From assembly GCF_000379185.1 (NCBI RefSeq), contig NZ_KB900737.1, positions 1-64,000 of the forward strand: DNA of 64,000 nucleotides. Reading direction: 5' to 3'. Source of the stretch: Capnocytophaga cynodegmi DSM 19736. GTDB taxonomy: Bacteria > Bacteroidota > Bacteroidia > Flavobacteriales > Flavobacteriaceae. Shown one piece after another: positions 28,783-36,760 of this stretch. Both the position numbers and the translations under genes were made by a program. The notes below the pieces were generated by a model. The model saw only the letters and a program-made list of their open reading frames with translations. It was not told where the DNA came from and did not search any database. How positions within the stretch are numbered: the first letter of the stretch is position 1; every line of letters starts with the position of its first letter.

Positions 28783-30218
28783 ATTTCATCAATACAAATA
28801 CTTTCATAACAGAAGATTTTCTGTTAGAAACGCCTTTAGCAAAGCGTTTGTTCTATGATTATGCAGAAAAAATGCCGATTATAGATTATCACAATCATCT
28901 TTCTCCGATGCAATTATCTGAAAATATTCCGTTTGAAAATATTACCCAAGCTTGGCTTTTGGGTGATCATTACAAATGGAGGGCGATGCGAGCCAATGGT
29001 GTGGACGAAAAGTTCATCACTGGAGACGCTTCTGACAAAGAGAAGTTTAAACAATGGGCGAAAACTGTGCCTTTCACAGTTGGAAATCCTCTGTTTCATT
29101 GGACGCATTTGGAACTTTTAAGATACTTCGGAATCAAGCAATTACTTCAGCCTAATACGGCAGAGTATATCTATGAGTTAGCAAGTACACTACTGCAAGG
29201 CAAAACACCAATGCAGCTCTTACAAGAAAAAAATGTTGAGGTTATCTGTACCACTGATGATCCTGTTGATGATTTACAACATCATCAAAATATTTCAAAA
29301 AAATCACAAAATTTGAAAGTGTATCCAGCTTTTCGCTCAGATAATCTTTTTCGTATTGAAAGCGTTGATTTTGAGGAATATTTACACAAGCTTTCTTTGG
29401 TTGTTGGATTTGAAATAAACGATTTGCAAGACTTTCAAAAGGCAATTGACCAACGAATCGATTTTTTTACTGAAAAAGGATGCCGTTTGTCTGATTTTGG
29501 TCTAGGTGAGGGTTTTTCTTTAGAGAATTTCAAAGAAGAAGAAATCAATGTTATTTTCAAGAAAAAGAAAGAAGAAGAAAAACTTTCTCATAAAGAGATA
29601 TGCAAGTACAAAAGCTTCTTATTCTTGTATTTAGGTAGAAAATATTACGAAAAAGGCTGGGTACAACAGTATCATTTAGGAGCGATTAGAAACAATAATC
29701 AAAGATTGCTAAAAGCGGTAGGAAGCGATGTGGGGTGTGATTCTGTTGGCGATTTTAACTACGCTTCCTTTATGTCAGATTTGTTTGGAAAGTTAGATGC
29801 TGAAAATAAGTTGGCAAAAACCATTACTTATAATTTGAATCCATCTCATAATGAGGTTTTTGCGACAATGATAGGGAATTTTAATGGGAATAATATACCC
29901 AGTAAAATGCAATGGGGGGCAGCTTGGTGGTATCTTGATCAAAAAGAGGGAATTACAAGTCAGTTAACTACACTTGCTAATATGAGTTTATTGAGTCATT
30001 TCGTAGGAATGATTACCGATAGCCGAAGTTTGCTTTCATTTCCAAGGCACGAGTATTTCAGGAGAATACTATGTAATTTCTTTGGAAATTTAATATTTCG
30101 AGGCGAATTGCCAAATGATATTGATTTTTTCGGAAAAGTTGTGGAGAATATATGTTATTACAATGCGAAAAAATATTTTGGTTTTGAAAAAGAGCAAATG
30201 CCAACAAAGAATATGTGA
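28779..30218 (+). CDS. uxaC: glucuronate isomerase
   Basis: The 479 residues match UxaC: the early motif IDYHNHLSP (about 33) supplies metal-site His residues, followed by [23 protein letters not shown] (about 150) and the C-terminal [20 protein letters not shown]. It interconverts D-glucuronate and D-fructuronate, the first cytoplasmic step of this pathway. The N-terminus overlaps uxuA by 4 bp. The next gene starts two bases after its stop. Confidence 0.96.
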   Translation: MNFINTNTFITEDFLLETPLAKRLFYDYAEKMPIIDYHNHLSPMQLSENIPFENITQAWLLGDHYKWRAMRANGVDEKFITGDASDKEKFKQWAKTVPFTVGNPLFHWTHLELLRYFGIKQLLQPNTAEYIYELASTLLQGKTPMQLLQEKNVEVICTTDDPVDDLQHHQNISKKSQNLKVYPAFRSDNLFRIESVDFEEYLHKLSLVVGFEINDLQDFQKAIDQRIDFFTEKGCRLSDFGLGEGFSLENFKEEEINVIFKKKKEEEKLSHKEICKYKSFLFLYLGRKYYEKGWVQQYHLGAIRNNNQRLLKAVGSDVGCDSVGDFNYASFMSDLFGKLDAENKLAKTITYNLNPSHNEVFATMIGNFNGNNIPSKMQWGAAWWYLDQKEGITSQLTTLANMSLLSHFVGMITDSRSLLSFPRHEYFRRILCNFFGNLIFRGELPNDIDFFGKVVENICYYNAKKYFGFEKEQMPTKNM

Positions 30219-30219
30219 G

Positions 30220-31179
30220 ATGCTATCAGTAATCTTTCTTTTCTTGGTAATTGCCTGTAAGAAAGAAACTGATGTCAAGGTTTTGACCTTCGCTCATAAT
30301 TTGCCTACATCGCATCCTGTACATAAAGGTGTTGAGGCGTTTAAAGAGCATCTGGAAAGCCTATCAGGAGGTAAAATGTCTATCGATATCTATGCTAATG
30401 GAAACTTAGGTACGGAAAGAGAGGTATTGGAATTGCTTCAGATAGGGAGCGTTTCAATGACTAAAGTAAGTGCTTCGGCGATTTCTAATTTTGTTCCAGA
30501 ATACCTCGTTTTGGGCATTCCTTATTTATTCAGAGATAAAGAGCATTTTTTTAATGTTTTGGAAGGAAAAATAGGAGAAGAATTGTTGGAAAAAGGAACA
30601 ACTTCGTGGTTAAGAGGTTTGTGCTTTTACGATGCGGGGAGCCGTAGTTTTTATACAAAAAAGAAACCCGTTAAGGAACCGAAAGACCTTGAAGGAACGA
30701 AAATCAGAGTTATGGGAGACAAAATTTCAGTATCTTTAGTACAATCTTTAGGGGCAGCTCCCACGCCTATGGCTTTTGGTGAACTTTACACTGCTTTACA
30801 ACAAGGAGTAGTTGATGGTGCTGAAAATAATGCTCCTTCATTTGTTACTTCGATGCATTTTGAGGTATGCAAATACTACTGTTTAGATGAGCATAATTAC
30901 CTGCCAGATGTGGTTGTAATAGGAACAAAATCATTAGAAAAACTTACACTTCAGGAAAAAAAATGGGTTTTTGAAGCAGCAAAGTTATCAGCTCAGAAAC
31001 AGAAAAGATTTTGGGAAGAAGCTGAAATTCAAAGTATAGAGATTTTGAAGAAATCAGGAGTGGAATTTTTTACTCCAGATAAGGACTTATTTCGTGCGAA
31101 AACAGAAGTTCTAAAAACTGAATTTTTTAAAGATGAAAAAAGGTTAAAAATGATTGAAGAAATCGAACAATTGAAATAA
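30220..31179 (+). CDS. TRAP transporter solute-binding lipoprotein (DctP family)
   Basis: The start at 30220 is chosen over an upstream in-frame ATG at 30115 because it gives a proper lipoprotein signal (MLSVIFLFLVIAC, Cys 13) and avoids a 104-bp overlap with uxaC. The 319-residue product has the DctP fold: LTFAHNLPTSHPVH at the mature N-terminus, EVLELLQIGSVSM and IRVMGDKISVSLVQSLGA with the Arg that binds a ligand carboxylate (about 165). This fits glucuronate as ligand. DctP proteins are commonly soluble, so lipid anchoring is a variation. The residues after Cys (KKETD) also resemble a surface-export signal, which would conflict with partnering an inner-membrane permease. Confidence 0.88.
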   Translation: MLSVIFLFLVIACKKETDVKVLTFAHNLPTSHPVHKGVEAFKEHLESLSGGKMSIDIYANGNLGTEREVLELLQIGSVSMTKVSASAISNFVPEYLVLGIPYLFRDKEHFFNVLEGKIGEELLEKGTTSWLRGLCFYDAGSRSFYTKKKPVKEPKDLEGTKIRVMGDKISVSLVQSLGAAPTPMAFGELYTALQQGVVDGAENNAPSFVTSMHFEVCKYYCLDEHNYLPDVVVIGTKSLEKLTLQEKKWVFEAAKLSAQKQKRFWEEAEIQSIEILKKSGVEFFTPDKDLFRAKTEVLKTEFFKDEKRLKMIEEIEQLK

Positions 31180-31180
31180 A

Positions 31181-31657
31181 ATGGAAAAGCTCTATAAAAC
31201 AATAAATTACATTTTGGAGGTGCTATTGGTATTTCTGTTTGCTATTCTCGTTATAGATGTGTTTTGGCAGGTTTTTTCTCGATACAGCATTGGAAAGCCT
31301 CACGCTTTTACGGAAGAATTGGCTCGTTACCTCTTAATTTGGCTTGCAATTCTTGGTACGGCTTACGTTCGTAGTTACAAAGGGGAAATGGCAATTGATT
31401 ATTTTTTCAATAAATTGAATGATACCAAAAAACGAATAATGAATTTCGCCATTGAGGTAATGATTTTGTTGTTTGCTTTGGTAATAATGGTTGTTGGAGG
31501 AATGAATTTGATGTACATTACGCTGAAATTGGGACAAGTATCTGCCACATTGAACATTCCTATTGGATACATTTATAGTGTGGTGCCTTTGAGTGGATTC
31601 ATTATAATTTTTTATTGCATATATCATCTTCGGTGTTTGTATAAAGAAAATAAGTAG
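31181..31657 (+). CDS. TRAP transporter small permease (DctQ family)
   Basis: The 158 residues form four hydrophobic segments (about 12-32, 45-65, 85-110, 125-145), the DctQ topology. The segment SRYSIGKPHAFTEELARYLLIW is a typical DctQ signature near the second helix. The subunit pairs with the large permease to import a carboxylate sugar with sodium. It starts one base after the solute-binding gene and precedes dctM by 39 bp. Confidence 0.9.
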   Translation: MEKLYKTINYILEVLLVFLFAILVIDVFWQVFSRYSIGKPHAFTEELARYLLIWLAILGTAYVRSYKGEMAIDYFFNKLNDTKKRIMNFAIEVMILLFALVIMVVGGMNLMYITLKLGQVSATLNIPIGYIYSVVPLSGFIIIFYCIYHLRCLYKENK

Positions 31658-31696
31658 TAAAAACTATAGCTTTTTTAAGCCAAAACGTATTAGATT

Positions 31697-33001
31697 ATGG
31701 AATTACTTGGAATTGTTTTTCTTTTTGTAGCACTTTTTATTTTGTTGTTTTTAAAAATTCCAGTGGCGTACAGCGTGGGGATTGCTACAACACTTACGAT
31801 GTTATTTCATCTTCCATTTTTGCCGTCGGTCACTACCATAATGCAACGTATGACTATGGGAGTAGACAGTTTTGCTCTTTTGGCTATTCCTTTTTTTATT
31901 CTTGCTGGTGATATTATGAATCAGGGCGGGATAGCTAGCAGGTTGGTTGATTTTTCAAAATCATTGGTAGGGAGTTTTCCTGGAGGATTGTTGTATGTAA
32001 ATATTTTGTCAGCGATGTTTTTTGGTGCGGTATCAGGTTCAGCTGTGGCGTCTGCCTCAGCGATTGGAGGAATTTTGAATCATAGAATGACCGAAGAAGG
32101 ATACAAAAAATCTTTTAGTGCTTCTGTAAACATAACTTCCTCAACAGTAGGGCTTATCATCCCTCCAAGCAATGTTCTCATCGTATTCGCTCTGGCAAGT
32201 GGTGGGGCAGCCTCAATAGAAGCGCTTTTTTTAGCTGGATATATTCCGGGAATGTTATTAGGAGTAGGACTAATGTTAGTGGCGGGTTATTTCGCCATAA
32301 AAAACAAATTTCCGAGTGGAGAGCCTGTCCGCTTAAAGAGATTATTTGAGACATTCTCTCGTTCTTTTTTGAGTCTGTTACTTATTTTTATTGTGGTTGG
32401 TGGAATTGTTATGGGGATTTTTACAGCGACAGAAGGGGCTGTAATAGCGGTTGTTTATGCATTGTTACTGAGTTTTTTCTACCGTCAAATTCATTTGAAA
32501 GACTTACCAAGAATTATTCTTTCCAGTGCAAAAACTACTGCCATTGTGATGTTTTTGATTTGTACTTCGATGGCTCTATCGTGGTTGTTTGCATTTAACA
32601 ACGTTCCTGAGCTGATTTCCGAACATTTACTGGGTGGAGTAGATAATCCAATAGTTATTTTACTGATAATCAATATTATTTTGTTGGTCGTAGGAATATT
32701 TATGGACATAACACCTGCGATTTTGATTTTCACACCTATTTTTTTGCCAATAGTAACCTCTTTTGGAGTTCATCCTGTCCACTTTGGGATTGTAATGGTA
32801 CTCAATCTGTGTATAGGGCTGTGTACTCCTCCTGTGGGAACGCTTCTTTTTGTAGGGAGTGGAGTAGCACATATTGAAATAACGAAAGTAATTAAGCCTC
32901 TTCTGCCTTTTTTGGTGGTAATGATTATGGTTTTGTTTGTTGTAACATACGTTCCAGAATTGGCGATGTACTTGCCCAAGCTTTTTGGAGTTGTAAAATG
33001 A
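31697..33001 (+). CDS. TRAP transporter large permease (DctM family)
   Basis: The 434 residues form 11-12 membrane helices. Motifs such as AIPFFILAGDIMNQGGIA, GAVSGSAVASASAIG and GLIIPPSNVLIVFA are the conserved sodium and substrate-site segments of DctM/SiaM; the second repeat has LCIGLCTPPVGTLLFVG. It forms the transport channel of the TRAP system encoded by the two genes before it. Operon context points to glucuronate or a related hexuronate as the substrate. Confidence 0.94.
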   Translation: MELLGIVFLFVALFILLFLKIPVAYSVGIATTLTMLFHLPFLPSVTTIMQRMTMGVDSFALLAIPFFILAGDIMNQGGIASRLVDFSKSLVGSFPGGLLYVNILSAMFFGAVSGSAVASASAIGGILNHRMTEEGYKKSFSASVNITSSTVGLIIPPSNVLIVFALASGGAASIEALFLAGYIPGMLLGVGLMLVAGYFAIKNKFPSGEPVRLKRLFETFSRSFLSLLLIFIVVGGIVMGIFTATEGAVIAVVYALLLSFFYRQIHLKDLPRIILSSAKTTAIVMFLICTSMALSWLFAFNNVPELISEHLLGGVDNPIVILLIINIILLVVGIFMDITPAILIFTPIFLPIVTSFGVHPVHFGIVMVLNLCIGLCTPPVGTLLFVGSGVAHIEITKVIKPLLPFLVVMIMVLFVVTYVPELAMYLPKLFGVVK

Positions 33002-33028
33002 AATTGATAAATATAAATTTGAATAAAA

Positions 33029-34075
33029 ATGAAAAAAGTAATCACATTTGGAGAAATAATGTTAAGACTTTCTCCACAAGGATTTTTGAGGTTTTCTCAA
33101 GCAAATAGCTTTGACGTGGTGTACGGAGGAGGTGAATCCAACGTAGCTGTGTCATTGGCAAATTATGGTATTCCTGTTGATTTTGTAACTCGGTTGCCAC
33201 AAAACGATATAGGACAGTGTGCTATGATGGAGATGCGAAAAAGAGGAGTAGGAGTAGATAAAATTGTTTGGGGAGGAGACCGTTTAGGTATTTATTTCTT
33301 AGAAACAGGGGCGGTTTCACGAGGCTCAAAAGTTGTGTATGACAGAGCCCATTCATCAATGGCGAACATACAATCTGGGATGATTGATTGGGACGCCGTT
33401 TTTGAAGGAGCCCATTGGTTTCATTGGACGGGAATTACACCTGCCATTTCAAAAGGAGCTGCTGAAGCTTGTTTGGAAGCTGTGGAGGTAGCAAGTTCAA
33501 AGGGAATTACCATTTCGACAGACTTGAACTATCGTGCAAAACTTTGGAAATATTGTAATGAAAGACAACGTGAGGCTATTATGACAGAACTTACATCTCA
33601 TTGTGATATTATTTTGGGAAATGAGGAGGATGCTGAAATGCATTTCGGGATTAAACCTCAAGGGATAAATGTACAAACGGAAGGGCATAATGTAAAAGCA
33701 GAAGCCTTTTTGTCCGTTTGCCAACAAATGATGGAAAAATTTCCTAAAGCTCAAAAAGTTATCACAACACTTCGCGGTTCGTTGTCTGCATCACATAACA
33801 CGTGGGCTGGAGTTTTGTACGATGGAGAAAAAATGTATGAGAGTCGCCAATATCAAATCACACATATTGTTGACCGTGTGGGAGGTGGTGACTCATTTAT
33901 GGGAGGTTTAATTTACGGTCTTATTACCTATCCCAATGATAACCAAAAGGCTTTGGATTTTGCCGTAGCGGCTTCTTGTTTAAAGCATACAATAAAAGGT
34001 GATGCCAATTTGGTAACCATTGCAGAAGTAGAAAAGTTAATGGGAGGAGATGCCTCTGGAAGAGTAGCACGTTAA
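33029..34075 (+). CDS. kdgK: 2-keto-3-deoxygluconate kinase (PfkB family)
   Basis: The product has 348 residues of a ribokinase-fold sugar kinase. VVYGGGESNVAVSLANYG (about 31-48) is the PfkB N-terminal signature, and VDRVGGGDSFMGGLIYG (about 285) contains the catalytic Asp and anion hole. It phosphorylates KDG from UxuA to KDPG using ATP. The adjacent aldolase gene takes the product. Its place in the operon and its length support KdgK over other PfkB kinases. Confidence 0.92.
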   Translation: MKKVITFGEIMLRLSPQGFLRFSQANSFDVVYGGGESNVAVSLANYGIPVDFVTRLPQNDIGQCAMMEMRKRGVGVDKIVWGGDRLGIYFLETGAVSRGSKVVYDRAHSSMANIQSGMIDWDAVFEGAHWFHWTGITPAISKGAAEACLEAVEVASSKGITISTDLNYRAKLWKYCNERQREAIMTELTSHCDIILGNEEDAEMHFGIKPQGINVQTEGHNVKAEAFLSVCQQMMEKFPKAQKVITTLRGSLSASHNTWAGVLYDGEKMYESRQYQITHIVDRVGGGDSFMGGLIYGLITYPNDNQKALDFAVAASCLKHTIKGDANLVTIAEVEKLMGGDASGRVAR

Positions 34076-34088
34076 AAAAGTATGAATT

Positions 34089-34754
34089 ATGGCACGATTT
34101 ACAAGGATAGAAGTAGCGAAAGCAATGCAGCATACAGGACTTGTTCCATTGTTTTTTTGTGATGATGTAGAAAAGAGTAAAAAAGTGATTAAGGCTTGTT
34201 ACGATGGAGGAGCCAGATTACTAGAGTTTACCGCTAGGGGCGATTTTGCTCACGAAATATTTTCCGAATTATCAAAATATGCGGCAATAGAAATTCCACA
34301 GATGATTATGGGAGTGGGCTCAGTTACTGATGCTGCTCAAGCGAGTTTGTATATGTCTTTAGGAGCAAACTTTGTGGTTACTCCTGTGTTACGTGAAGAT
34401 ATTGCTTTGGTTTGTAACCGAAGAAAGATTCTTTGGTCGGCTGGATGTGGTTCTTTACAGGAAATTGCCAGAGCAGAGGAATTGGGATGTGAGATTGTTA
34501 AATTATTCCCTGGAGGAACTTATGGACCATCTTTTGTGAAAGCAATAAGGGGACCTCAACCTTGGACAAGCATTATGCCTACGGGAGGTGTTTCTCCAGA
34601 CAAGGAAAATTTAAAAACGTGGTTTGATGCGGGTGTAACCTGTGTGGGTATGGGGTCCAAGTTGATATCAAAGGAAATTATTCGGAATGAAGAGTATGCG
34701 AAATTGCAACAATTGGTTGAGAAAACTATCAATATAATACAAGAATTAAGATAA
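34089..34754 (+). CDS. eda: KDPG/KHG aldolase
   Basis: The 221-residue class I aldolase forms a TIM barrel. The Schiff-base Lys is in EIVKLFPGG (about 138), with LLEFTARGDF (about 44) holding the catalytic Glu and PTGGVSPD (about 162) the phosphate-binding loop. It cleaves KDPG to pyruvate and glyceraldehyde 3-phosphate, ending the glucuronate pathway. It is the last gene of the operon; no clear terminator hairpin is visible before trmB. Confidence 0.94.
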   Translation: MARFTRIEVAKAMQHTGLVPLFFCDDVEKSKKVIKACYDGGARLLEFTARGDFAHEIFSELSKYAAIEIPQMIMGVGSVTDAAQASLYMSLGANFVVTPVLREDIALVCNRRKILWSAGCGSLQEIARAEELGCEIVKLFPGGTYGPSFVKAIRGPQPWTSIMPTGGVSPDKENLKTWFDAGVTCVGMGSKLISKEIIRNEEYAKLQQLVEKTINIIQELR

Positions 34755-34847
34755 AGATTTTCCGGTTTTTGACTCGTTTTTTAGTAATTTGAGAACTGTG
34801 TTTTGTCCAAACGAAAGATTAGACCAACAGAGTGATTCATTTTTTTG

Positions 34848-34855
34848 TATTTTTG
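34848..34855 (+). promoter_or_regulatory. putative -7 promoter box (TATTTTTG) for trmB
   Basis: Exact TAnnTTTG match 16 bp upstream of the GTG start of trmB, implying a very short leader. Confidence 0.5.
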
Positions 34856-34870
34856 CCCAAAAATTGAACT

Positions 34871-35542
34871 GTGGGAAGTAAAAATAAATTAAAACGATTT
34901 AAAGAAAACGAGACTTTTACAAATGTATTGCAACCCAAACGAGACGAGTTGCTATCAGAATATTTTCCATTTAAAGGCAAGTGGAATGAGCTATATTTCA
35001 AGAATAACAATCCAATCGTGTTAGAGTTAGGTTGTGGAAAGGGAGAATACTCTGTGGGATTGGCGAAAAGATATCCAAACAAAAATTTTATAGGGGTTGA
35101 TATAAAAGGAGCAAGATTTTGGCGTGGTGCAAAAACGGCTATCGAAGAAAATATTGAAAACGTGGCGTTTCTGCGTACTCAAATTGAGCTTATTGAACAT
35201 TGTTTTGCACAAGGAGAGGTTAGTGAAATTTGGATTACATTCCCTGACCCACAAATAAAATACAAACGTACTAAACATCGGCTAACAAATACAGAATTTT
35301 TGAATCGATATAAAAATATTCTTGCCACAGACGGATACATACACTTAAAAACAGATAGTGAATTTATGCACGGTTACACACTTGGGTTGTTGCACGGATT
35401 GGGTTACAATGTATTGTATGCAAACCACAATATCTATAATAGTGATGGTGTTCCTTCGGAGGTAACTGAAATTCAGACTTTCTATGAGAAATTTTATTTG
35501 GAACAGAATAAACCAATAACCTACGTTAAATTTCAGATTTAG
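34871..35542 (+). CDS. trmB: tRNA (guanine-N7)-methyltransferase
   Basis: The product has 223 residues. It starts at a GTG, chosen because the sequence MGSKNKLKRFKENETF is the conserved TrmB N-terminus in this phylum and no in-frame ATG precedes it. Rossmann motifs are VLELGCGKGEYSVGLA (about 54) and FIGVDIKGARFWRG (about 76); WITFPDPQIKYKRTKHRL (about 122) contains the catalytic and tRNA-binding residues. It methylates G46 of tRNA with SAM. It is unrelated to the sugar operon upstream and has its own promoter. Confidence 0.95.
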   Translation: MGSKNKLKRFKENETFTNVLQPKRDELLSEYFPFKGKWNELYFKNNNPIVLELGCGKGEYSVGLAKRYPNKNFIGVDIKGARFWRGAKTAIEENIENVAFLRTQIELIEHCFAQGEVSEIWITFPDPQIKYKRTKHRLTNTEFLNRYKNILATDGYIHLKTDSEFMHGYTLGLLHGLGYNVLYANHNIYNSDGVPSEVTEIQTFYEKFYLEQNKPITYVKFQI

Positions 35543-35785
35543 AAAAATTTTGATGTATTCATATTATTGATATTCAGGCTTTTAATTTCTAAAATACTCA
35601 TCTTAAGAATATCTTTTTTATAATTTTTCTTTTTTTAAATAAATTTTTAAATGTCTTATCTATGTGTTAAAAAGATGAGATGATTTGTTGTGATTTAACT
35701 TTTCTGCTATTAAAATATTGATTTTGATGAGTTTTTGTTGAAATTTGTTTACTTTTTTTGATTTTATTATTCCGTTAAATAGTAG

Positions 35786-35793
35786 TAATTTTG
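35786..35793 (+). promoter_or_regulatory. putative -7 promoter box (TAATTTTG)
   Basis: Exact TAnnTTTG match 46 bp upstream of the ATG at 35839. The 240 bp before it (35543-35785) are AT-rich with no gene that I can see. Confidence 0.5.
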
Positions 35794-35838
35794 TTTCAGA
35801 GATGAGATTTAGTGCAAATAATTCAAAATTACTACAAT

Positions 35839-36705
35839 ATGAGAGGGAAAATGTTACTACTAGGGGCATTGTCGTGCTTTATGTTCTGTGTTGGATATGC
35901 ACAAGTTGGAGTTCCTGAAAAGCCATTGAGCAGATTGGAGGATTATCAATTAAGAGGAAAGGTAAAAACTTATAAATTAACCCCTTATCACGTGCTTGAT
36001 TCTTTTGGTATTATAAAGAAAACGAGCAAACCTGAATTCTGGAAAGGAGATATACTTTCTACATTTGATGACAGAGGTTACAAAGTTGAAAGTAATATGT
36101 ACAACAAACACGGAAATCTTCAGAATAAAATCATTTACAAGTACAATGATAAAAATAAAAGGCTTTCTCGTGATGTTTATGGCGAACGTGGCTATATCAA
36201 AAATAAGTATGTTTACATATACGATGAGAAAGGTTACAAAACGGCTTACCATTGCTATAATTCCAGAGGAGAGTTGGTAGAGTCCTGGGTTTATAATAAC
36301 GATGATAGGGGTCGTGAAGTGGAAGCAATTTATCAAGTTCCAAAACGCCCTTCAGAAACCCGTAAGTTTATTTACAAATATGATAAGTTGGGGAATGTGG
36401 AAGAGCTTTCTCAGTATTCAAAAGATGATGTACCTGAAGTTACTTGGAAGTATATTTACGATAAAAAAAGTTTAGTGACTGAGTTACACACTTATAAAGA
36501 TAACAAACTATTCAGAAAGAGAGTAACCAAATACGACGCTTACGGCAATCCTACACAGATGCGAGAGTATGATAATGACGGGCGTTTCATAGAGGAAACA
36601 GATTATGAATATCAATTCGATGCATACGGAAATTGGATACAACGAATTGATTACGTGAATAGTTTTCCAAAACTTATGTACGAAAGAGAAATAGTTTACT
36701 ACTAA
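35839..36705 (+). CDS. exported protein with YD/RHS-like short repeats, function unknown
   Basis: The ATG at 35839 is preferred over a GTG at 35812 because it begins a clean signal peptide (MRGKMLLLGALSCFMFCVGYAQ). The 288-residue product carries a string of roughly 22-residue repeats with the pattern KYxYDxxGxxxExxxY (for example KYNDKNKRLSRDVY, YIYDEKGYKTAYHCY, YKYDKLGNVEELSQY, TKYDAYGNPTQMREYD). These resemble RHS/YD repeats or the beta-hairpins of Bacteroidota surface proteins, but the large RHS shell and toxin domain are missing. No enzymatic motif is visible. It is probably periplasmic or surface-associated. Confidence 0.75.
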   Translation: MRGKMLLLGALSCFMFCVGYAQVGVPEKPLSRLEDYQLRGKVKTYKLTPYHVLDSFGIIKKTSKPEFWKGDILSTFDDRGYKVESNMYNKHGNLQNKIIYKYNDKNKRLSRDVYGERGYIKNKYVYIYDEKGYKTAYHCYNSRGELVESWVYNNDDRGREVEAIYQVPKRPSETRKFIYKYDKLGNVEELSQYSKDDVPEVTWKYIYDKKSLVTELHTYKDNKLFRKRVTKYDAYGNPTQMREYDNDGRFIEETDYEYQFDAYGNWIQRIDYVNSFPKLMYEREIVYY

Positions 36706-36730
36706 TATAGTCTTCTTACGGGTTAATAAA

Positions 36731-36753
36731 AAGCTGTCCATTGCGGACAGCTT
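36731..36753. terminator. bidirectional rho-independent terminator
   Basis: Stem AAGCTGTCC (36731-36739) / GGACAGCTT (36745-36753) with loop ATTGC, with A-rich and T-rich flanks. It serves the plus-strand YD-repeat gene and minus-strand uvrA. Confidence 0.85.
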
Positions 36754-36760
36754 TATTTTA

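Noticed and set aside
30115-30219. N-terminal extension of the TRAP binding protein from an ATG at 30115
   Set aside because: It would overlap uxaC by 104 bp and mask the lipoprotein signal that begins at 30220.
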